A stretch of DNA of 64,000 bases, taken from positions 10,658,704 through 10,722,703 of the forward strand of contig OZ038452.1 in NCBI GenBank assembly GCA_964036195.1. The letters are read 5' to 3'. The notes beneath the pieces were generated by a model. It was not told where the DNA came from and did no database searches. It saw only the letters and a list, made by a program, of their open reading frames with translations. The stretch comes from Sphaerolaimus hirsutus (taxonomy: Eukaryota; Nematoda; Chromadorea; Monhysterida; Sphaerolaimidae). The position numbers were made by a program, and so were the translations under genes. Every line of letters starts with the position of its first letter. Positions within the stretch are counted from its first letter, which is position 1. This document shows positions 43,101-55,100 of the stretch, one piece after another.

Positions 43101-46100
43101 AAATTCATCATTATTTTATGCAGAAAGACCTGTTAAGTATAATTTACATAAGTATATGTGCTACTGTCAGTGTATTTCTGGATTAACATACCCTATTCTT
43201 GATTACTTTATAAATAATTTCCTTGTGATTGCATGGGTATTCAACATTAAATGTCCCATCTAATCAGAATTATGTAAGACTTTATGTGACTATTCATCAG
43301 ACTCGTAACACTCTTCACATAGGTTTTAGCTCAATCGCTATACTGAGCTCGTTCCTTGCAGTTTTGTTTGAGCAGAGTCACAGGACCCTGTAAAGTGTAA
43401 AGTTGACTAATAAACATCATCCAATATTTCATAAATACAACTTTGTTAAGTGTCATGCGAAATGTCAAAAGTTCAATCAAAAATTTTTCTTTTTTATTTT
43501 GATTGACATTTTACATCACATTTACTTCTTCACATTTGACACTTGATTTTACAGGGTGTGGAATCACTTTCTGAAGCCATTCCAACAATGGCAATCCAAA
43601 ATTTGCAACCTCAAAATCCTGTGTTCAAAAGTGACTAGCAAAACTCGAAACTGCAATATCCTAGTAGAAAAATCGCAAGTATTCCAAAAAAAAATTTAAA
43701 ACTTCATTTGAAAATTATTTTGGGAGAAAAACAACTAAATTCCAAAAGTAATTTTAAAAAACACCTAAAAAATCTTAGCACTTTTTACAGATGGTGTGCT
43801 ATACTTAGCCCAAACACCCAGCTGCAAAATATCAGGACAAAAAGAACAAAAATGACTGCAGTTGACTTGTATCTTGCGCCAAAAACAAATTAATAGCAGT
43901 GCATCAGCATTGCTGCAAATATGAGAAGCAAAATTTTTTTGGCGCTGGCGCTATTGGCGCTTGGCGCCAATATCCTCTGGCGCCGTTGGCGCTTGGCGCC
44001 GTGGTCTAGAAAAGCACCATGGCGCTTTTGGCGCTTGGCGCCATTTTGCTCTGGCGCCATTGGCGCTTGGCGCTGGGGTTCGGAAAAGCGCCATGGCGCT
44101 TTTGGCGCTTGGCGCCAAAGTCCTGGCGCTTTTTCCATCACTACCCGGAACCAAAATTTTGATCATTTGAGAACCGAACCAAAACCAAGTTTAAGAACCG
44201 AACCGAGAACCGGAACCGAAAATTTTCAGGAACCGAGAACCGATACCCGAACCGAAATCTTTTGGAACCGAGAACCGGAACCGAAAATTTTGAAATTCCC
44301 AACCCTAGGGGGGGGGGGGGGGGGGTTCAGTAAACATTACCCAAGATCGCATGCCTTGACTGTGGCGAGCATCAATTTTGCTAAATCCACGAGCAAAATC
44401 CAGACAGTAGAAAGCGAGTGAGTTAGTAGGTCACGGCTGTAGCGTGTAGCGTGTAACATAGCGTGTAACTTTCGAAGCTGTTACGAAACTACCTTTATTG
44501 ACAGGACACTGCACGTGCAAATTAAAAGTGTCCGCATTCTGTGTGAAATCATTCACAAATCGGGTACAATGACCCTATGAACTTCGCGCCTCCTATCTTT
44601 TGCATTGGGCATACTTTGCATGTGGCATACTTAGCACGCAGTTCACTCGAAAACATAAAATGTTCAGATATTTCAGCACTGTTAAAGCCGTGTCAGTACA
44701 TTAAGGCCCCTTTCACACCTTTTTTCTGTGACGACTCCGACAACATGAAAAAGTAAATTCCAGTAAGTATAATTCCAGTAAAAAGTTCCATATTCATTAG
44801 ATAAAATGGCCAAGTATACATACCGCCTAGGCGTATAAATTTATGCATGTTAAATTGCAGATGAATCGTTGATTGTCGTTCAAGAGTTATAGACATTTGA
44901 AAATTTTTGCCATTGTCGCCAATGTCGGGCTCCGACAATGGTTAATGTTTTTTTAAACGTCTGTAACTCTTAAACGACAAGCACGATTCATCTGCAATTT
45001 GACATACAGGACCGATCACTCACATCCGACCATTAGCAATTTTTTTAGAAAATTATTCACCACCCCAGAACTAGGGTATTCCATGAAAGATAAGGTTCAA
45101 ACATTTGCCTAAAAAAGTACCCCCGCTGGAACCCACCTTGGGCCATGTAAACGGCCCATATATTTTTTATATTCTATTTAGCTGATCACTCAAGTCCGAC
45201 TGCGAGTGATAATCAATTAAACCCTGCTTTTCAAGGCCGAATTTTGGCCTGAAATACAGAACATGTTCATGGCGAATTGCCAAATGCAACTTCAATGGCT
45301 TTTTAGCGATAAAAATAGGATAATGATATTTTTTAGTTTGTATTGATTTGTATGGCGGAACGCACTTCGTCAGAATTTTTATCGCGGCAATTTTAAACGC
45401 TGCAAAATGAAGCTATGAAAACGCTTCCACATTTAAGAGAAAGCCAGAGGCATTTTTGGAAACTTTCCCCTCTCAAATGCCAAATAATGCGTGTGAGGCG
45501 AAATTTGAAGATGTCTCTTATTTCGTTCTGGGAAGAAAATTAGTACTGAGGGAAATGTAGCGAGGTTTTTTGAATTTCACCTCGCATTTTCTCAAATTTG
45601 ATTTATTTGGCATTTGAGCAGTGAAAGTTTTAAAAATATGCCACTGGCTTTCTCTTTAATGTGGAAGTGTTTTCATAGCTTCATTTTGCAGCGTTAAAAA
45701 TGCTACAATAAAAATTCTGACGTAGTGCGTTCCACCATACAAATCAATACAAACTGAAAAATATCATAATCCTATTTTTATCGCTAAAAAAGCCATTGAA
45801 GTTGCATTTGGCAATTCGCCATGAACATGCTCTGTATTTCAGGCCAAAATTTGGCCTTGAAAAGCAGGATTTTAGTTGATTATCACTCGCAGTTGGACTT
45901 GAGTGATCAGCCAAAAAGAGCATAAAAAAATGTGGGCTGTTTACACGGCACAAGGTGGGTTCCAGCCAGGAGGTGCCCATATACCTTTTTAGGCAAATGT
46001 TTGAACTTTATTTTTCATGGTACAGACCCGGCCGATATGCCCTAGTTCGAGGTTGGTGAATGATTTTCTAAACAAATCGCTCATGGTCGGATGTGAGTGA

Positions 46101-49100
46101 TCGGTCCTGCATATACGCTTAGGTGGTATGTATACTTGGCCGTTTTATCTGATGAATATGGATCTGTTTACTTGAATTACTGAACTTTTTCATGTTGTCG
46201 GAGTCGTCACAGAAAAAAGGTGTGAAAGGGATCTTTTTAAATCCGACGATACATATAAAAGATCCGGTTGGTCGACTTAATTACGTTTTATAGCCTTAAG
46301 AATTTTACTGGGCTACATCAACACGGTTATGTGTCCTTTGTTCCACTGATATAAATATTCAAATCAGACCTACAACTTCAAATTAAAACACTCTACGCAA
46401 AAGACACTAGTCAACAACGGCATATCTGAAAGGCGGGGCGCTATGGTTATGCAGTTTGCATTGCTAGAGGCCAGTGATGACAAGTTTTCCACACCCAGGG
46501 CACGTGTACATATTTTTTTTCAGTCCGGGGGTTGGAGCAAACGAGATGTGTGGGGCCAGTCTCCACTGCAAGCAGTGCACTGCGCAGAGCAAGGCCTGTG
46601 CATCGGTCATCCGTATCTGAGTTGACTCAGACCCTCAGACATTGCCTACTAGCGTTTTACGCTGCCCATTGTGGCCCAATGTCAAATCCGGCAGTTATTT
46701 ATTTCACTTTTAAGTGTATTGAGCATTGTTTGAATCTGAAAAACCATCTAGGTATAATTTTACAATATTATGGACTCTAAAATGACCCGGCGCCGACGTG
46801 TGTAGGGTGAGATGAATGCGCGTGTTTTCAGCGAAGCAAAAGTGCGTAAACGCACAACTTTCTGATATTCAATCAAACCCTTATTTAAATGCAGACTTCA
46901 AGCACGTGAATGCTGAATACCGTATTTCCTCGAACTACCCCTAGGGGGTTCATTTTTTCATAGTGGAAATTTTGAGAGGACGAGGGTATTTCGAGGGATG
47001 TTATTAATTCATAGTGGCCATTTGAAGAGGGGTACACTATTTCGTGAGGGGTATTTCGAGGGGGTATGTCGAGGAAATACGGTAGATTAGATAGCAATCG
47101 ATCGGTTACACATCAACGTTGGAAACAGAAATTTCGAATAATTATGGATTTTGTTTTTTCTCGCGAATCATAGAATTTATATTTGTTAGGTACAGGTAGA
47201 GGAGGTAATATCTAGAAACTCGAAGTAAGTTTTGCGATTTTTTCACGCGAAATGCAATTAATCGCACGTAAATTGGGAGGCAGGGCACCGCAGATCAGAC
47301 CCATCAGATAACAGATGCATCAAGTGCAAAATATTCGTCATTGATATTTCAAAAAGCATCTTGGAAAGTCCATTCTGAAAAGCTTTGCATTGCCCATTCG
47401 AGTTGAGTTTATTTAGACAGCCTACTTCCAGAATTTTTAACGGTTCATGTAATTTCATGTGGCAGCTTTTTTCAATCATAAGAGAAATGTTCGAAACTAT
47501 TATTTGCATAATTATTATCATAAATAAAAAAATTATAAAAATCATTACATTTTTGGAACCCCCGCGGCCTTTGGTGCACATTTGTCTGGGAGTGTGACGC
47601 ATCAATCAGGTGGCTGTGCGCTTGCGCTTAGCGCCAGCATCTGCACGTCGATTCAGCCGAGGTTTTTTCTACCTTCATCTGCATATCCGTCACAGCATCA
47701 CTAATGGATACTCTCGTATGCTTGTATGCAAATAAGTGGCCAATTGGTCTCGTTGTTTGATTGCCGCTGCGCGACGTGCGTATTTCCACAGACTTGAGTG
47801 CGGGCACTGAATTTCCATTGTCCACCGCTAGTGACTGATGAGGCCGGGGCGGCACTTATGAGAGTGCGCTACAAGGTTGGAAGGAGCGTCGCGCTGGCTG
47901 CTCGCGCGCTGGCGTGCAGAAACGTGATCACACTGACGTAGGCTCCCTAAGCATGTAAACCCGCTCAGCATGTAGTCCCGTTGCAGGGTTCTCCAATGGG
48001 GCTGCCCCCAGCCAAATCGGCCACCTATCTATGTATCCCGGAGGTCCACTCCGCTGTCTATCTATCCCGAGGCGAATTTTTGGGCTACATTCCCCTGACT
48101 CAAATGACTTTCATGACTTTCCCCTGACCCTGACCATGTTGATGTGGCGCCATTGGCGCGTGGCGCTACTCATGGCAAAAGTGCCATGGCGCTTTTGGCG
48201 CTCGGCGCCAAAGTTCTGGCGGTTTTTACATCACTACCCCTGAGCCCCCCCCCTCAAATCGTTCAGCTTTCTATCTATTTATGTAGAGCAAACCTTTGAG
48301 CGATTTTTCCCAAGTTGTCACTCAAAATTGGTTACTTTTGTTCCATTTTGTCAATTTTCACCTTTCACATTTGGTATATAAATACATACCTACACATCGT
48401 TGTATACTTATTTTTAGCTATATTTTACCTACATGCCGAGCGGGCTTACATGTCCACAGGCACAGGGCCATCACACTCGAGCTGATAAATTTCAAAATGT
48501 CCATCGCGAAGCGAATAACTGCCCCGTTTAGATCGATCCGGAGGCGGAGTCGGGCGAACGGGACGATAACTCTTCGAGCGGGATGAACTTTTTTCCCGGC
48601 GGGGTTCGACGGCCGCCGAGCCAAGTGAGTTCGCTGTGTGCTTTTGCGGTGTGTTTTTACTTAGTGATGTATTGGCCCTAGACACAGTTTTCACCATGAC
48701 TGATGTGACAACTGAAATGGCGACATGGCGACATCCAGCTTACTCCTTTTGTATGCTATATGTGTTTTAGTTTTCAAATTTTCAAATTTTAACTTTCATA
48801 AATTTAAATTCCAATTAAAATAAAATCAAATCATTCAACCGTGTTCATTAATTTGCATTTGAACAAATTTCAGTTTTCACACGAAGTCACGGTGAAAACT
48901 AGTGTGTGTAGGCACATTGGGAGAGGTTTTGTGTGTTTTCACTTATCTTGATGTACACCTGGCGCCAATTCCGCAAAAGGGAAGTGAAAAGTGACGTAAA
49001 AAGTGAAGTGAAATGCGAAGTAAAGAGTGAAGGTTGAAAAGCGGAGTGAAAAGCCAACTGAAAAGCCAAGTGAAACGTGAAGTGAAAAGTGAAGTGAAAA

Positions 49101-52100
49101 AAATAAAAATGTAAAGGATCAAGTCTGACTTAGAACGCAATGTGTTCTTATGACGGTCATGATGATTTAGTGGGAAACGTGTCGATTTCTCGCTTGCGTC
49201 CGAACTTGTTACCCTGGATTGAATTGAAAATGTTACCCTAGTCAAAAAACTTCCCTTCAAAATTTCACCTCGTTTTTCACTTCACTTTCCACCAGAGTTG
49301 CGAAAGTGTATTTACACTTACACGCAATCGTCATGTTGCTCATCGCTTTTACGAGCAGTTCAAAACCGGGTCGTGGGGTATTAGAGTGTTTATATCGGTG
49401 TTACTGGCAATGTTGTCTGCCGCGTTCACGTTATTTCTTTTCACTTACTTTAGAAATTTTCTTAATATTCCTACAGTTTGTATCGTTTTTCTCCAACGTT
49501 CCCATATGCTTATGCGCTATGTCAAAACTCACCTGTGTAAGGCCGCAAAGTAGAAGTAATCGATGGATGTTCAATGTGTGTTGTTTTATTTACTTGCATT
49601 AGACTCTAGAGGTCCGAGCCGAGTAAACTTTATTTGATTTGATTTGACTTTCATAAAATACCCATACACTTTTTTTACACTTTCCTGGGCAAAATAACCG
49701 GGTACAGAAAGTGTATTTTCTTTTTTCAGATGGCCCTGTTTTATGCTTTTGAGAAAGCATAAAATAGGGTCATGTACAAAAAATGCATTGAATGTAGAAA
49801 ATATGGCAAATGTACAAACTAGCCTTTGATCTACTACCTTTGATCCGTACTCATGGTATTCTACAGTTTCATCACACTTTTGTAAAAAGTACAAGATCAA
49901 TGGAAATTCACCAGCTGGACACAAAATCTACTTTTGCATTGACATTTGCTGCATGTCCATCTTGATTTTAAACAGTGTGTATCGCATTGCTTAATCAGTA
50001 AAATATCAACACTGAAAAAGTGCCATTACTAGGGAACTTCATAAATACCACTACAGTATTTGTTACAGTCTGAAATGTTTCATAAAAGGCCGTAAAATGT
50101 GAAATAATGCATGAAAATGATAAATCAATTGATCTAAAGGTGACAACAGCGGTGTTTTCTAATGCTCAACAGTGAGAGCTCTTTCTAAAAAAAATTTTTA
50201 CACTTACACTTTTTATTACACTTTCCTAGGTATTTTTAAAATACCTTACACTTTTGGTATCCATACTCAAAATTTGGAAAGTGTATTTACACTTACACTT
50301 ACACTTTCCAAAAATACCGGTATTTTAACAACTCTGCTTTCCACTTCACTTTTCACTTCACACTTTGCGGAATTGGCCTCTGGAGTGGAGTGGAGAGTGA
50401 GGAGACCACGCCTAAAGCAGGAAGTGGGCGGGGGGCTGGCGGGCCCAAGCCCCGCTGCCCGCTATTTAGACATTCACATTTCGGCAGATTTCGAAAAATA
50501 AATCACCAGTATCATGTTCCTAATCACTCACCCCCACCCAGCCCACGTGCGGGGACAGTAGACCCGGCTACAATTACCACCCGGCGCCCACGACGGCGGC
50601 GGCGCCCGGCGCCAGTCCCTTCGCCGCCATGGCGGCCGGCACCGGCCCCCTGGCGAACAGGAACGCCCTGCCGCCGCCCACGCACAGCGGACACGGGCAG
50701 GTATGCGAGATCATATGGGGTCTTTTATATGGTGCCGGTTTTATGCGGAAGGTTTTTTTGACACAGTTCTAGTGCAGTGCCATGGACGTTGGGCGGTTTA
50801 GCTTCTATTGGAAACAAAAATACCGTAAATCCTCAAATAAGTCCCCCCCCTCGAAAAACTCCCCCCTCTAAGCAGGCTGAGGAAAAAATAACTCCCCCCC
50901 TCGAATAACTCCCCCGTATTTTATGGGTGGGAAAGAAGTCCACGTATAGAAAAAAGTATTTATGTATACGTTCATTAAATTACGGTAGATCTCCTTGCCG
51001 CTCGTTAGGGCGGACGTGCGGAAAGAGCAGCCAAGCGTTCGCGTCCCGCCGGTTGCATTGCAGATTTCTCAAATGGATATGGCACATATTTACATGTAGG
51101 TATTGTGAGTATATTGGGAACGTGTTCGTCTGAACCAGTCGGCCGCAGTGGTGATCATTACTCGTCGTAATTTCGGCACTGCCGCACGACGAAAGCGAAC
51201 ACGGTTTCATTATTTCGACGGTAATACGCGTTGCCGCCAGCACTGTGCACATTGCCAGTGCCCTACGCTCTATTCACCACCCCTCACCCCACAGACGAGC
51301 GGCAGCATGCCGCCCGTGTCGTCCAGCGGCGGCGGCTTGCCCAACATGGGCAACAGCGTGGCCGGCGGCCAGTGTCACCCTCAGAACCAGCCGCCGCGCA
51401 GCAACGCCAACGGGGGGCCGCACGCGATGGCGCACGACGCGTCGCTGGCGCAGACGCACACGTTTCTGGGGCCCGCGGATGATGGCAGTTACGTCGCAGA
51501 GAGGTGAGTGGGTTTTGGTTTTGGACAATTGACTTTTGGACAATTGACTTGAGGTGAGTTTTGGATTGTTGATTGTTGAGTTTGGGCTATATATTTTATT
51601 TCTACTTTATTCATTTTAAACTGGTGGAAAATATAAATGAGAAAATCACTTTATTGTATTTTACAGATCCCACATGCAAGCTGTCAGGCTGTCATCTTGT
51701 GTGAGGGTGACCCCAAGTGTTCACTATATATAACCTAGGGGGCACCCCCCTCAGGCCACCCTTGGTGCAGAAAATAATTTTTTAATCATTTTTTTCTGGA
51801 AAATATAAATGAGAATTCCATACAAATTTTTGTTCCCAATGAAATTTAAATTTAAAAAAAAAAATTTTCTAGACACCTTAGACAAAAAAGTTTTTTGACA
51901 TTGGTAGAGTGTAAGTACGTGCAACTTTTCTACCCTCTCACAAACCCCAGAAGCCCCACACGATGATGGCATTGTTGATCAAATAAAAAAATTTTTTGGA
52001 CAAAAACATAGGTTAGAAAAAGTGGACAATCCACTATCCCAAGCTATTTATGGAGCACATGGGGGCCAGAATTGGCTCGCTCAGTGTCACAGGCAACATT

Positions 52101-55100
52101 TGGCTGCTCCTGGGCACCGTTTTTTCACTGTATGTATTTTTTATAGCAAATGATAAAAACAGCCCTGTGTAAAGAGGGTACTCGCGTGACAGCGCGTCCA
52201 GCGCCTGCAGTGTCATGATGCAAATTACAAAATACTTGTGCCCATTCAATGTGGGCACTAATTATCTGGAAAAAACCTATAGAGGCTGATGGGCAATGTG
52301 CCCTGTATCTAGTGTGACTGGGCCAGACAAATAAAGAGGTCATGTCCAGAAAATCAAAAATCACAGTTTTTTTAGTTACAACAACAAGTTAGGTAATCAC
52401 AAAGTTTAAAATCACTGTTGACATGGCTTTGTGGCACATGTCTGGGGTAATTTTTGCGTGGGGGAGTGGGCTGGGGGTCAAAATATACCCCCTACTTACC
52501 AGTGGGTCAAAAGATGGCTTTGGGCAAGCCACAAGGAATCTTTATTTTTTGAAAAAGCACCAACACAAGTGTATTCATCACTTGTGTTGTCAGCACACCA
52601 AAAAAAGGCTGCACACTTTACCGCAGCCATATTTTGTGTGGTTTTTTGAAAATTCTCATTTATATTTTCCGGGAAAAAATTGGCACAATTTTTTTCATTT
52701 ATCTGTAGCAGAAGAACATAGGGGTGCCACTTGGCATATATGTAGGCAAATGTTGTGGGCACCCCCACAACAAAGGGCAACCATATTGGGCTGCATGTTT
52801 CCCTGTGATATTGTTATGAAAAATGAGGTACCTGATTTCTCATTTAAATGTTCCACCAGTTTATAAAGATTTGCTATCTTCGGACAATACTTTCCGAATG
52901 GCACACATTACAATGCATTACGACTTCTCGCTACGATTCACTCTCTATCGTGTTTTTTTCATTCTCCTAAAAGCCACCTTAATTGTCTGCTTCACACGTG
53001 CTATTCACATTGCTGTTTTCCATTCAATTTCTTCGCATTGCACATTTTTCTCCGTTCAAAGAGGCCCATTATTTTTAATTTCGTGCAATCATTTTCATTT
53101 CACTTTCTGAGTATTGAACGGTTCAAGCATACCTTTCTGTTTACTGCGCTCTATTGTATGTAACATCATTGAATAACTTTTAAATTTATCACCACATCAA
53201 CGATTTAGTGTGGCCGTGGCGTGAAGGTAAATACAACGGAGAAATCCCATCAAAATCAAAAGCCACGATTACGTTTGAACGACTCTGACACACGCAAAAT
53301 CCTCATAACGTTAACTTTTTCTGACACGAGCATAACGCCACGGCGGATGCAACGCATTTTGTTACATTGTGAACGACACAGTCGTTTGAAATTTAGTTAG
53401 CCCGACGATACTTTTTTCGGGCAGTTCAATTCATTACAAGGCGACTGAGTCTTGCAGCTACCCGATTCATCGCAAATAATAGCGCTGCACACACTATTTT
53501 ACTGACGGTAAACTAAGAATTTGGTAAACTCATTTTTCAGCTTCTGAGTTTACCTGAATGAGCTGTTCGCCAACTACACTAGACGGAGATTAAAAATAAC
53601 ACATTCTGGTAAACTCAGATGCGCTCAGAAGCTGAAAAATGAGTTTACCAGATTCGTAGTTTACCGTTAGTAAACTAGTGTTTGCAGCGCCAATACCCTG
53701 CACGATCAACTTCGGCCCTGTTCGGCAACCATGTGTAAAATATATACAATGTACAAATGTATACAACCATGTAGGTATATATCATATTTTTCACTTTTTT
53801 CTTCCTTTTTCCCATCTATGCCTTGAAAAAGTCTATAACAAAGTCTATCTGAAATACGTTTTCTGTACTCGAGTACTTTCCGTAAAAGCGAGTACAGGTA
53901 CTTTTTCAAAGTATACATAAATGTATTTACTCAGTACTCAAGTATACATACTCTTTTTGAGTAAACATAATTACGTTTCAACAACTATAGTATGGACTTC
54001 AACGCAAAAGTACTTTCAACAAAAAAAATATTTAAAAAAGAAAAAGGCGGAGTCACGTACAAGCGACGAATGTTTTTTTCCTGAAACATTTTTTCTTTTT
54101 TTGCTGGAAAAATTTTTACTTTAAAAACGATGACGTCATGATGGAGTGTTTCCTACAGAAAAATGCATATCATGCAATGTGCCGAGTATAATGGGTCGAA
54201 AAAACGTGTCGCTTCAGTTAAATACCGTCCCAGGTGTCAGATTCAATTCAATTCTTTACTTAAATATTTGCCATAATAAGAATAAGCATTTCCCTTAATT
54301 TAACGTAAGGCGCCTGAGTGTGTCTTCCGCTCGTAATTGGATTAGGGCCCTGGTGCCGTTCCCAACCCAATGGTTGACAGTATTTGATGTTGAGTGGCAG
54401 ATCGAGCTCATTTAGCTGGCTGGCGCGCCACATTTATTTACTCCATGCACCTTGCTCAATTCAAAATGGACGGCTAAAGGCTGTAAATTTGATGTGCCGT
54501 CGCTTGAAGTGACATCGATGGGGGAGTGCAGTTGATCTGTACCGAGATTTCTCGGTCAACATAAATAGATACTACATAATTGTAAATAAATATCGGAGTC
54601 ATTGTTAAAATTCGCTTCCAGACTATTATGCGTCTTATCGAGGTTGGGAATTTCTACAAAATTATTACGAAAAATCGGGAATCCAATTTCGTAAAAAAAA
54701 GAATCAAGACTGAAATAATGAGAAAATATAATTTTGGTTGATTTTTTTAGCGAAATTAGGCTAGCGAATTTTTCTCAAAATTTAACGACCGACCTGGGGC
54801 CAGTTCCGCAAGTGGTAAAGTAAAGAGGAAAGTAAAAAGTAAAGTAAAACGTAAAAAGACACGTAAAAATCAAAGAGGAAAGTACTTTACCACTTGCGGA
54901 ACAGGCCCCAACGGTCATCACATCTCAGCGCAAATTCTCCGCCGCCCATTATGTGAAGAGCGTTGACGGTTGGCACCAGCGTAGACAGAACACTGTACCC
55001 CGCACAGAACTGAACGAACTAGCCGTCCAAAATTGAAACCGTATCGCGTCCGTGTGTACATACCATAATTCATCGAAAATAGCCCCTCAATGTGTTATCG

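Larger units (their letters stand above)
41960..44305. mobile_element. Composite GAACCGA-repeat element with nested insertions
   Basis: GGTTGGGGAACCGAACCGAC repeats at 41960-42110 resume at 44145-44300 and end TCCCAACCCTAGGGG, facing the start. Between them are a fold-back (42265-42450), a hAT end, an introner copy and two GGCGCC arrays. Confidence 0.45.

Noticed and set aside
47628..47855. Minus-strand open frame with mixed composition
   Set aside because: No supporting splice sites or codon bias; it is probably chance.
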